Source: Acidobacteriota bacterium
GTDB taxonomy: Bacteria; Acidobacteriota; Blastocatellia; RBC074
NCBI GenBank assembly: GCA_013140935.1
Contig: JABFSD010000347.1
Span: 1-7,814, forward strand
Direction: 5' to 3'
Length of the DNA stretch: 7,814 bases
Part shown: positions 1 to 6,424 of the stretch, one piece after another
Layout: every line of letters begins with the position of its first letter
How positions within the stretch are numbered: position 1 is the first letter of the stretch
Notes under the pieces: generated by a model
What the model saw: only the letters and a program-made list of their open reading frames with translations
Told to the model about the DNA's origin: nothing
Database searches by the model: none
Position numbers and translations under genes: made by a program

Positions 1-231
1 GTGTTGTTGAGCCTCACGCCGGTTTATGCGCGCGTCAGAATGTTGTGCGCTGCGCTGGCCGCGCTGGCTGCGCTGGGCTGGATGGCAAGCCGGATTAGCG
101 GGCAAACAAATTTCATTGATCGTGCCATGCAAGCGGCGACAAATTTTGCACCGCTGGGTGTTTTGATATTGGCGCTGCTGGCAGTGCCTTTATACTTTTA
201 CCACTCCTTCAAACGACCGACAGACAGTTAG
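1..231 (+). CDS. C-terminal part of an integral membrane protein (possibly HupE/UreJ family), truncated by the window edge
   Basis: The frame is open from the first base and ends at a TAG at 229-231, giving 76 residues. The GTG at base 1 is probably an internal valine codon, since no ribosome site can be seen and the gene most likely begins outside the window. Two hydrophobic stretches are visible: residues about 12-31 (alanine and leucine rich) and about 48-67, followed by a short basic cytoplasmic-type tail (HSFKRPTDS). A HupE/UreJ-type protein is my best guess, because such proteins end in similar alanine- and leucine-rich helices and, as I recall, are often encoded beside DUF3500 proteins, as here. 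The fragment carries no diagnostic motif, so the family call is weak; that it is a membrane protein is much safer. It lies 184 bp upstream of the DUF3500 gene on the same strand, and no clear terminator was seen between them. Confidence 0.5.
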   Translation: MLLSLTPVYARVRMLCAALAALAALGWMASRISGQTNFIDRAMQAATNFAPLGVLILALLAVPLYFYHSFKRPTDS

Positions 232-415
232 CTGAACGCTTCGGCATACGGATTGAATTCACTAACTGCATCAGCAAATAAACAAGGGATAGACGCTTTT
301 GTGCGGCAATTTTCTACGGTGTCGGGCTATGCCTGTGAACTGACTGTAGAGAATTGCATCAACGACGGCATGCTGTTCCTTTGAGATTGGCAACCATCAG
401 AGAGGAAACTTATTT

Positions 416-2383
416 ATGAAAAAGACCCGTTTAATTGATTGGGTACGCGGGCAGAGCCTGACCGGAGAAAAACTTTTGCTCATAACTTCAGCACTGCTGT
501 CGTTGGGATTCATGGTTTATTTTCTGGTCACGTTGCCTGCGACGCACGCTTCGTCAAACAAAGTTATATTGCCAGAAGCTCCGGCTTATTCGACAACGGC
601 GAAAGCGGCTGCCGTTTCAAACGCTGCCTCAACTAAAGACGATCAAGCTGCCAATGCGGCGACGGGGGTCTCTGAGGTTGTGACTAAGGCGCTGGCTTTC
701 AAAGCGTTGTTGACGACGACGCAACAAGCGACGTTGGAACAAACCTATACGACGACACTGGCGCGCAAATGGTCGAATCTGCCGTGCGGAGCAACTTGTC
801 GCAACGGCATCCAGTTCAGCACGTTGACGACGGCGCAATTGGCCGCAGCGGTAGAAGTCATCAAAGCTGCGATGGGTACGGTGGCGAACGAAGGCTCGGC
901 GGAATTCGATCAAACCCGCTTGGCTGACGCCTATCTCGGCGTGAATGGCGGCGGCACCAATTACAGCGCGGGTATTTATTTCATGGCGTTTCTCAATACG
1001 CCCAGCGCGACCGGCGGATGGATGCTGCAATTCGGCGGACATCATTACGGCGCGAACATTGCCTATAACCAGGGCCACGTCGTCGCTGGTACGCCGATGT
1101 TTGAAGCGTTAGAGCCGTTGACCTTTACTACCGACGGCACGACTTACTCGCCGCTCACACAGGAACGCGACGCGGTCGCCGCTATGCTGGCTTCACTCAC
1201 TGCGACGCAACTGGCGAGCGCCAAACTCACTACGACTTTCAGCGATACGACGATGACGCCGGGCGAAAGCAATGGCGGCAACGGAACCTTCCCGACCACG
1301 AAAGTAGGCATCGCGGTCAGTACGTTGACCGCTGCGCAAAAATTGCTCGTGCTGGCAGCCATGAAACCGTGGGTGCAAGACATGGACGACACCGTTGCGG
1401 CGAATATTCTGAAAATTTATGAAAGCGAGTTAGACAGCACTTTCATTGCCTGGACGGGCAGCGGCACCGCAGGCGACGCCAGCACCTTTCTGGTTTCCAA
1501 TACGAATTACGCGCGCATTGACGGGCCGAGCGTATGGATTGAGTTTGCCTGTCAGACCGGCGTGATCTTTCGCAACCAGATTCACTATCACACGGTCTGG
1601 CGTGACCGGAATCGCGATTACGGCAAAGATTTGAGTTTGACGACGCCGCTCGATACGGCTTCGGTCGCGGCGGTAGCGGCGACTTCGGCGGCGAGTTTCG
1701 TAGCAGGAAAACTCGCGCCTGAATCCATCGGCGCGTTGTTTGGCACCGGCATGTCTTCGAGTACGGCGGCAGCTTCGACTTTACCTTTGCCGACTACGTT
1801 GGGTGGTGCGACGGTGCAAGTCGTAGATTCCGCTGGAACGACGCGCAACGGGCCGCTGTTTTATGCCTCGCCGACGCAAATCAACTTTCAGGTTCCGGCA
1901 GGTACGGTAGCAGGCACCGCGACGATCAATGTGATTCTCAACAGTGCCACCGTAGGCACTGGAACGGTCACGATCAGTAACGTAACGCCAGGGGTATTCA
2001 CCTATAACGCCAACGGACAAGGCGTACCCGCCGCGCAGCTCTTGCGCGTCACTGCGAGTGGCACACAAACCTATGAATCGCTCGCGCAACTTTCGGGTTC
2101 GACTTATGTGACGACGCCGATTGATTTGGGTGCGACCACCGATCAGGTTTACCTCGTAGCTTTTGCCACCGGACTGCGCAATCGCACCGCGCTTTCGGCT
2201 GTCACCTGCACGATTGGCGGAACTAACGCTACGGTTGCTTACGCAGGCGCACAAGGCAGTTTGGTGGGACTGGATCAAGTCAACGCATTGATTCCGCGTT
2301 CATTGGTCGGACGCGGCGATGCGGCAGTCGTGCTGACTGTAGATGGCAGCGCCGCCAATTCGGTGACGATCAACATCAAGTAA
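416..2383 (+). CDS. DUF3500 domain protein with TIGR03437-like C-terminal domain, exported or membrane anchored
   Basis: The product has 655 residues. The ATG at 416 is preceded by AGAGG at 401-405, an acceptable ribosome site. Residues about 18-40 form a hydrophobic signal or anchor helix, followed by an alanine/threonine-rich linker to about residue 85. Residues about 90-410 fit DUF3500, a family of unknown function: a CGATC cysteine pair (C124, C128), the block GGWMLQFGGHHYG with H209 and H210, and the block HYHTVWRDRNRDYG with H390 and H392. These paired histidines are the most likely metal or catalytic residues, which is inference. From about residue 434 to the end there is a beta-rich domain with the TIGR03437 pattern: a start like ESIGALFGTG, then PLFYASPTQINFQVP, a VAFATGLRNR block and VGLDQVNALIPRSLVGRG near the end. 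That domain is common at the C-terminus of exported Acidobacteria proteins and its role is unknown. The gene ends just before a long palindrome and a strong terminator. The substrate is unknown. Confidence 0.85.
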   Translation: MKKTRLIDWVRGQSLTGEKLLLITSALLSLGFMVYFLVTLPATHASSNKVILPEAPAYSTTAKAAAVSNAASTKDDQAANAATGVSEVVTKALAFKALLTTTQQATLEQTYTTTLARKWSNLPCGATCRNGIQFSTLTTAQLAAAVEVIKAAMGTVANEGSAEFDQTRLADAYLGVNGGGTNYSAGIYFMAFLNTPSATGGWMLQFGGHHYGANIAYNQGHVVAGTPMFEALEPLTFTTDGTTYSPLTQERDAVAAMLASLTATQLASAKLTTTFSDTTMTPGESNGGNGTFPTTKVGIAVSTLTAAQKLLVLAAMKPWVQDMDDTVAANILKIYESELDSTFIAWTGSGTAGDASTFLVSNTNYARIDGPSVWIEFACQTGVIFRNQIHYHTVWRDRNRDYGKDLSLTTPLDTASVAAVAATSAASFVAGKLAPESIGALFGTGMSSSTAAASTLPLPTTLGGATVQVVDSAGTTRNGPLFYASPTQINFQVPAGTVAGTATINVILNSATVGTGTVTISNVTPGVFTYNANGQGVPAAQLLRVTASGTQTYESLAQLSGSTYVTTPIDLGATTDQVYLVAFATGLRNRTALSAVTCTIGGTNATVAYAGAQGSLVGLDQVNALIPRSLVGRGDAAVVLTVDGSAANSVTINIK

Positions 2384-2390
2384 GTTTGAA

Positions 2391-2710
2391 CTGGTGTTAC
2401 GCGGTCGAGGTGAAACGAAATCATTTGACAGTCTTTTTGCGCTGGAGGCGCGCGGGATATTAGCCGGTGGTGGAGCGTTGCGCGGAACCACCGGAACCGT
2501 CGCGCAATCATTTTCGCGCTCCGGCAGGAGCGCCGGACCAGACTCGGTCTTGAAGTGAAATTTGGTCTGGCGTCCCTTCAGGACGCGGGCGCTGTGGCCT
2601 ACGTTACCGGTGGTTCCGCGCGGCGCTCCACCACCGGCTAATATCCGCTGTGCCTCCGGCACAAAGAACCTGTCAAGAGACTTGATAATTCAAGTCGTGC
2701 GTAACATCAG
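2391..2710. repeat. Long imperfect palindrome (about 320 bp) filling the convergent intergenic region
   Basis: The left and right halves mirror each other around about 2550. Outermost arms: CTGGTGTTACGC at 2391-2402 against GCGTAACATCAG at 2699-2710 (11 of 12 paired). Next: TTGACAG at 2425-2431 against CTGTCAA at 2670-2676. The core arms are 2456-2497 and 2603-2645, about 42 bp with two mismatches and one single-base gap. The distances between matching blocks are equal on both sides (22 and 24 bases), so the whole stretch is one symmetrical unit. Small hairpins sit inside each half: 2516-2533 (GCGCTCC/GGAGCGC), 2570-2586 (GCGTCC/GGACGC) and 2648-2662 (TGTGCC/GGCACA). There is no open transposase frame, so it is either a non-autonomous element (MITE or REP/BIME-like) or two head-to-head copies of a shorter dispersed repeat. 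Copy number cannot be judged from one window. Confidence 0.8.
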
Positions 2711-2723
2711 TCTGAACTGGCTT

Positions 2724-2764
2724 AACCGGACAGCGCATCTCGCCATGCGCTGTCCGGTTTTTTT
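2724..2764 (+). terminator. Rho-independent terminator of the DUF3500 transcript
   Basis: A perfect 15-bp stem (AACCGGACAGCGCAT at 2724-2738, paired with 2745-2759) closes a 6-base loop (CTCGCC) and runs into seven T residues at 2758-2764. Polarity fits the plus strand, so it ends transcription from the DUF3500 gene 340 bp upstream, after passage through the palindrome. It lies only 3 bp from the stop codon of the convergent haloperoxidase gene. On the minus strand the hairpin is followed by AAGCC rather than T residues, so it would be a weak terminator in that direction. Confidence 0.93.
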
Positions 2765-2766
2765 GT

Positions 2767-4317
2767 TTACCGCCTTTGTCCCAGCGGCACAAAGACGTTC
2801 TCGCGCACGAAATCAGCTACGCGCCTGCCTTGCGCAATGCCTGCCGTCTTATCGAACGACCAGTGAATGCCCAGATAAACGCGGCTTTGACCGTTCTCTT
2901 CTTCCGCTTGCGAAAGCGTAGTGAAGCTGCGCGGCTTCAGCAGACGTACGACGCCTTGATTGTCGCGCGTCACGCCGTTGTATTCGTCCGACACAAAGGT
3001 GAACGCGATGTTATCCGTGCGAAAAAAATCGCGCAGCGTCTCGAATAACGCGGCTCCGAATACGGCGTGTCCCGAAGGATAAGCCGGAAACGGCGGCGTG
3101 AAATTCGGGCCGGTCAGATTGCTGGCGGGTGCTCCGAGTGGCGAAAACGCTACGTCGCCTTGCGTCGCGGCGTTGCCGTCGCCCAAGCCCGTCGGCCCCG
3201 TACCCGCATCGGCTTCACGAATGCCGGTGATCGGTCGCCAGATTTGATAGAAGTATTTCGACTCCCACGCGGCGATGCCTGCGTCAGCCATCGCTACGTT
3301 GACCAGCGCCAGCAGGCGCGCCATCTCCATCGCGTTGGCTCCCATCTGTTCAGCGATCTGCACGGCGATTTGGTTGTAAAGGCGCGGCGGCGCGCACAAG
3401 CTCGGCGTACCGTCATAAGCCCAATAGATGCCTGCTTCGGTTTGATCGGCGGTGCGTTGGGTGGGCGTCGTGATGCCGTCGCCGCCCAAACGTTTCACTT
3501 CGTTAAAAGCGGCGGCGTATTCGGCGCTGCTCAACGCGGGCGGCGGCGCGATGCGAAACTGCGCGCCCGACCGCATGACGAAAGGTTTCACCGCGCCCCA
3601 TTTCGCGCCGAGCGCCAGCGGAATCTGACTGATAGGGTCTTGCCGCCATTTGCCCGGATCATTGCTCGTGATGAAATCAACGCCGACGCGCTGCTCGGTG
3701 TATTGCGATCCGTCATTGGCGCGCAACGCGAGAATGGCGGCAGCGGCGCGGCGTCCCAACTCGACGCCATTCGCTTTGGCGGGACTGTCGGCGAGTTGCG
3801 CAAGGTCGGTTGTCAAAGCCGTATTGAAACTCGCGGCCTGTGATGGATAAAGCGCCGCCAAGGTTTCGCACGCTGCTTTCGCAATCGCTGCGTCAATTGA
3901 GATTGCTCCGCGCGGCGCGATGACGCCGGTGTAGCTGCGATAGCCGCCCGCGACCGCATTCATCGCGTCAAAAATCGCAATGTGAACTATTGCCATCGCG
4001 CGGCTTGAACGCCCTGGGCCAAGCTGTTCGCCAAAGACGTGCTGTTCGCCGATGGCAACGGGCGTATGGTCAAGCCCGGCGGCATTGATGGCGAGTTCGT
4101 TCCAATGTTCGAGTCGCGCCAGTGTGTCAGTGCCTAACGCAGGCGGACGGCGCAAAAGCGGCGGCAATTGCTGCGCCGGTTTAAGGCGCGGCCCCAAAGC
4201 ATTTTCCTGCCTGTTTGGTTCCTGATTCCGCCCGCCGCCTTGCGGCCATACGACAACGCTTAGACTCAGCGCGGATAAAGCCAGCGCCGTTAAAATCAAC
4301 TTGAGGTTTCTGAACAT
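2767..4317 (-). CDS. Vanadium-dependent haloperoxidase-like protein (PAP2 superfamily), exported
   Basis: The product has 516 residues. The ATG at 4315-4317 has AAAGGAG five bases upstream on the minus strand (4323-4329), a strong start. Residues about 7-24 form a signal peptide or anchor, followed by a glycine-, asparagine- and proline-rich stretch. All three active-site blocks of the vanadium haloperoxidase/acid phosphatase fold are present and correctly spaced: KYFYQIWRP (K354, R361), PSGH (S415, G416, H417) and SRVYLGIHWSFD (R479, H485, D489). In characterised enzymes these bind vanadate, with the second histidine as axial ligand and the PSGH histidine as acid-base residue; such enzymes oxidise halides with hydrogen peroxide. 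The same fold can act as a phosphatase, so halide oxidation is inference. The tail HWSFDKTAGIAQGRRVADFV is typical of the bacterial family. The upstream gene on the same strand encodes a di-heme cytochrome; the 152-bp gap holds a strong palindrome, so co-transcription is possible but may be attenuated. Confidence 0.92.
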   Translation of the reverse strand: MFRNLKLILTALALSALSLSVVVWPQGGGRNQEPNRQENALGPRLKPAQQLPPLLRRPPALGTDTLARLEHWNELAINAAGLDHTPVAIGEQHVFGEQLGPGRSSRAMAIVHIAIFDAMNAVAGGYRSYTGVIAPRGAISIDAAIAKAACETLAALYPSQAASFNTALTTDLAQLADSPAKANGVELGRRAAAAILALRANDGSQYTEQRVGVDFITSNDPGKWRQDPISQIPLALGAKWGAVKPFVMRSGAQFRIAPPPALSSAEYAAAFNEVKRLGGDGITTPTQRTADQTEAGIYWAYDGTPSLCAPPRLYNQIAVQIAEQMGANAMEMARLLALVNVAMADAGIAAWESKYFYQIWRPITGIREADAGTGPTGLGDGNAATQGDVAFSPLGAPASNLTGPNFTPPFPAYPSGHAVFGAALFETLRDFFRTDNIAFTFVSDEYNGVTRDNQGVVRLLKPRSFTTLSQAEEENGQSRVYLGIHWSFDKTAGIAQGRRVADFVRENVFVPLGQRR

Positions 4318-4366
4318 AAAATCTCCTTTTTCAGAATGGTTTGATTGGACTGGGGGAATTGGAAAA

Positions 4367-4456
4367 CGCGCGATGCGGTGCGAGGAGCGGTAGCAACCTC
4401 GTAGCTTGGTGGGGGAAGTGCGTCAGTCACTACCGCTCCCCGCACCGCATCGCGCG
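4367..4456 (-). terminator. Large palindrome between the cytochrome and haloperoxidase genes; possible terminator or attenuator, possibly a dispersed repeat
   Basis: Arms of 27 bp, 4367-4393 and 4430-4456, pair at 26 of 27 positions around a 36-base loop. The structure begins 14 bases after the end of the cytochrome gene. In the minus-strand direction the stem is followed at once by TTTT (complement of 4363-4366) and then CC, a short U-tract, so it could end or thin out the cytochrome transcript before the haloperoxidase gene. The near-perfect long arms and GC-rich sequence (GATGCGGTGCG) also fit a dispersed intergenic repeat of REP type that serves as a terminator by chance. Terminator strength is uncertain because the U-tract is short. 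Confidence 0.6.
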
Positions 4457-4469
4457 CCGTTGATTCGCC

Positions 4470-5711
4470 TTACAGCGAACGCAGGAAGCGCAATAACTGT
4501 GCTTTCTGCGCGTTGGTCAGTGTGTTGAAGCGAGCCGTGACGCCGCGCGCTTCATTGCGATGGCGGGCGATGGCTTCTTCAAAAGTAAGCGCCACGCCGT
4601 CGTGCATCAGCCGCGAGCGCGTGCGAACACCCCACAGCGGTGGCGTACGCATCTTGTTCGCGGTGGCGGCATCGCCGTTTTGCACAATGCCATCGCCCGT
4701 GCCGATGTCGTGCAACAAGAAGTCGCTGTAAGGGTGAATCACTTTGCTGCCCAACGCGGCGGGAATGGTGAAGGTGCCGCCGTTGACCGGCGTACCCGCA
4801 GGTGCTGTGACGAGGCTCGACGTATGGCAAATAGCGCAACCGATTTGATTGAAAAGCTGCGCGCCCGCGCCGGCATCGGCGGTGGCGGCTATCGTCAGAT
4901 CACGCGGCGGCGCTTTGGTCGCGCGCATGAAACGTGCGAAGCCTTCAAATTCATTCATCGTGTCTTCAGGGTCGGCGACCTTGTCGAAAGCCGCGACTGA
5001 GTTGCCCAATGAAGTATTTTCGTTCGGCAATAAACGACTGGTGATGCCCATCTCGTTAAGATAAGCGTCAGCCGAAAACGACAGCAGGCTCGCGTGTTGA
5101 TTCTTCCAGCCAAAACGGCCTACGCGCGTGACGCCGGGCGCTTCCAACACGGGGACGCGAATGATTTGTCCGTTAATCAATCCGCCCGAAAGTTGCGGTT
5201 GAGTTCGCGCGAGTTCGATCAGCGTGTTGTCGTCGAGGGCTTCGACATAACCGTCACCGAGCGTGTTCAACGAAGTGCGCAAGGTGCGCACCGTGTCGTT
5301 GCGCGCGAACATGTCGCGCCGGGTGCCGGTGACGTATTCCTGCAACGACGGATGAATCGCGCGGTCATTGATAAGTGAGCCGCCGGGCGGGTTGATGAAA
5401 TTGCCTTGCCGGTCGCGCACGCCTACGCGCAACTCGGTGATTTGGCTGATCGCGCCTACGACGGGGCTTTGATGGCATTCGGCGCAACCTTGCGCGTTGT
5501 AAGTGGGGCCAAGTCCGTCAGTGATTTCTTCGCGTTCGGCGAAGCCTTCAAGGTCTGCGTCAAACATCGCCTGATCGGTGAAGCCGTTGGTTTGATTATC
5601 GAAACCTGTGAGGGCTTCGCTGGTTTGACTGCTGACGCGCGGCGTAAGCAGTGAGGGAAGACATAGCGTTGCCAGCAAGAGCAGCAACACTGAAAGCTTC
5701 AGATACCGCAT
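4470..5711 (-). CDS. Di-heme c-type cytochrome, DUF1111/DHOR-like putative oxidoreductase (COG3488 type), exported
   Basis: The product has 413 residues. The ATG at 5709-5711 is preceded on the minus strand by AAAAAGGAG (5718-5726) at 6-base spacing. Residues about 6-24 form a leucine-rich Sec signal peptide ending near TPRVSSQ. Two heme c attachment sites are visible: CAECH (C76, C79, H80) and CAICH (C292, C295, H296). Between and after them lie family features: FTDQAMFDADLEGFAEREEI before heme 1, NTLGDGYVEALDD in the middle, and a C-terminal MRTPPLWGVR and RLMHDG block followed by FEEAIARH. M354 or M369 could supply a distal heme ligand, which is inference. This pattern fits the di-heme oxidoreductases once called thiol oxidoreductases, related to cytochrome c peroxidases; their substrate is generally not established. 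It is the first gene of a possible two-gene minus-strand unit with the haloperoxidase. A true di-heme cytochrome c peroxidase is the main alternative. Confidence 0.88.
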   Translation of the reverse strand: MRYLKLSVLLLLLATLCLPSLLTPRVSSQTSEALTGFDNQTNGFTDQAMFDADLEGFAEREEITDGLGPTYNAQGCAECHQSPVVGAISQITELRVGVRDRQGNFINPPGGSLINDRAIHPSLQEYVTGTRRDMFARNDTVRTLRTSLNTLGDGYVEALDDNTLIELARTQPQLSGGLINGQIIRVPVLEAPGVTRVGRFGWKNQHASLLSFSADAYLNEMGITSRLLPNENTSLGNSVAAFDKVADPEDTMNEFEGFARFMRATKAPPRDLTIAATADAGAGAQLFNQIGCAICHTSSLVTAPAGTPVNGGTFTIPAALGSKVIHPYSDFLLHDIGTGDGIVQNGDAATANKMRTPPLWGVRTRSRLMHDGVALTFEEAIARHRNEARGVTARFNTLTNAQKAQLLRFLRSL

Positions 5712-5815
5712 GAATAGCTCCTTTTTGAGTGACGAGCCTCAATCGGCACACCTGTACCAATTGAAGCTCTTATCTATTTGTTATTAGGGACGAATTGCGG
5801 TGTGTAGCCTGCACT

Positions 5816-5845
5816 CAGATGGGGGCAGATGGGGGCAGATGCGGG
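5816..5845. repeat. Three tandem copies of a 10-bp G-rich unit
   Basis: The unit CAGATGGGGG occurs at 5816-5825 and 5826-5835, and a third time at 5836-5845 with one change (CAGATGCGGG). The 10-bp period is close to one helical turn, so all copies face the same side of the DNA, as expected of a set of regulator half-sites. It lies about 105 bp upstream of the start codon of the cytochrome gene. Slippage of a short G-rich sequence would give the same pattern, so an operator role is only a possibility. Confidence 0.75.
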
Positions 5846-6260
5846 GCTTGTGGCGAGTGAGCTAAACGGAGGAAAGGAAGGTCAATGCCTTTGGGATGAA
5901 TTTTTCTTACCGATTGTCACTGTCAGTTTATGCAATTCAGAGGCAGTGCAATCTCTATGCCCACCGTGAAAGTCACTTCTGCAAAAAAAGCGTGAAGCCG
6001 ATGGCGGGCTAATAGATAAAGGGGAAATGTCATCCAGATATTTAATCCGTTTAATGGTTAGCGAATTGAGTGCATCACGTAGTGTTGGTGGGCGTGGCTG
6101 ATTTGTTCATCTTCGCCACAAGGGAGAAAAAAACTCTGTCGGCTTTGTCGAAAATTGCTACAGCGTCGGTTGGCTGATTGAACGCAAGCACGCGCGCCAC
6201 CAATAAACATAAAGGATTTACGCAAGGCACGAGCGCGGCACGGTCATTGCACTAAGGCTT

Positions 6261-6299
6261 TTTGCAAGCGGCGTTCGATAGTGAAGAAGCCGCTGCAAA
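6261..6299 (+). promoter_or_regulatory. First stem-loop in the likely leader of the small exported protein gene
   Basis: TTTGCAAGCGGC at 6261-6272 pairs with GCCGCTGCAAA at 6289-6299, an 11-bp stem with one bulged A and a 16-base loop. It ends four bases before the next, larger stem-loop. Whether it is transcribed depends on the unknown promoter position. Confidence 0.5.
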
Positions 6300-6302
6300 T
6301 CA

Positions 6303-6386
6303 AAAAGCGCGCGACACTGCCTGTTGGTGGCGAAACTGAATGGGTAAAAGGGGAAGTTTCGCACCAACTCGTGTCGCGCGTCTTTT
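6303..6386 (+). promoter_or_regulatory. Large stem-loop 38 bases ahead of the small exported protein gene; possible leader attenuator or remnant repeat
   Basis: The left arm 6303-6337 and right arm 6355-6386 pair in three blocks: AAAAG-CGCGCGACAC with GTGTCGCGCG-CTTTT (one bulge), TTGGTG with CACCAA, and CGAAACT with AGTTTCG. The loop is 17 bases, purine rich. The right arm ends in CTTTT, so on the plus strand it resembles an intrinsic terminator placed before the gene, with the ribosome site (AAGGAG at 6407-6412) left free downstream. This layout would suit transcriptional attenuation. A small inverted-repeat element inserted upstream would look the same. Confidence 0.5.
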
Positions 6387-6424
6387 CAATCAATACAAGC
6401 ATTAACAAGGAGCTTTGAATAACA

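Larger units (their letters stand above)
5712..6424. other. 713-bp divergent intergenic region, no convincing gene
   Basis: This stretch separates the minus-strand cytochrome gene from the plus-strand small exported protein and must hold promoters for both. It is clearly less GC-rich than the genes. Structures seen are a 10-bp triple repeat at 5816-5845 and two stem-loops at 6261-6299 and 6303-6386. A weak promoter-like pair for the plus strand is TTGAAC at 6178-6183 and AATAAA at 6202-6207 with an 18-base spacer (four of six consensus bases in each box). No good promoter was found for the cytochrome gene. Only very short open frames occur, for example 5930-5995 (21 codons) and 6102-6203 (34 codons without a start codon), and neither has a ribosome site or a recognisable product. 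Confidence 0.6.

Noticed and set aside
2275..2921. Open frames on both strands across the palindrome with similar proline- and alanine-rich translations (both contain APPPANI)
   Set aside because: The shared peptide comes from the two arms of the same palindrome read in opposite directions. The frames lack ribosome sites and overlap real genes.
3067..3843. A 258-codon plus-strand open frame inside the haloperoxidase gene
   Set aside because: It is antisense to a gene with complete active-site motifs, is rich in arginine as GC-rich shadow frames usually are, and has no ribosome site.
5816..5845. Possible G-quadruplex in the G-rich triple repeat
   Set aside because: Only three runs of four or more G residues lie close together; a fourth run is not present at suitable spacing.
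5930..5995. A 21-codon frame beginning MQFRGSAISMP
   Set aside because: There is no ribosome site at suitable spacing and no recognisable feature in the peptide.
5769..6020. Similar AT-rich words TTATCTATT (around 5770) and AATAGATAA (around 6010) in opposite orientation
   Set aside because: The match is only about nine bases with diverging flanks, so terminal inverted repeats of an element are not supported.
6102..6203. A 34-codon frame in the 713-bp gap whose translation (for example VGFVENCYSVGWLIERKHAR) looks protein-like
   Set aside because: It has no start codon, no ribosome site and a stop at each end. It may be a gene remnant, but a stretch this short can arise by chance.
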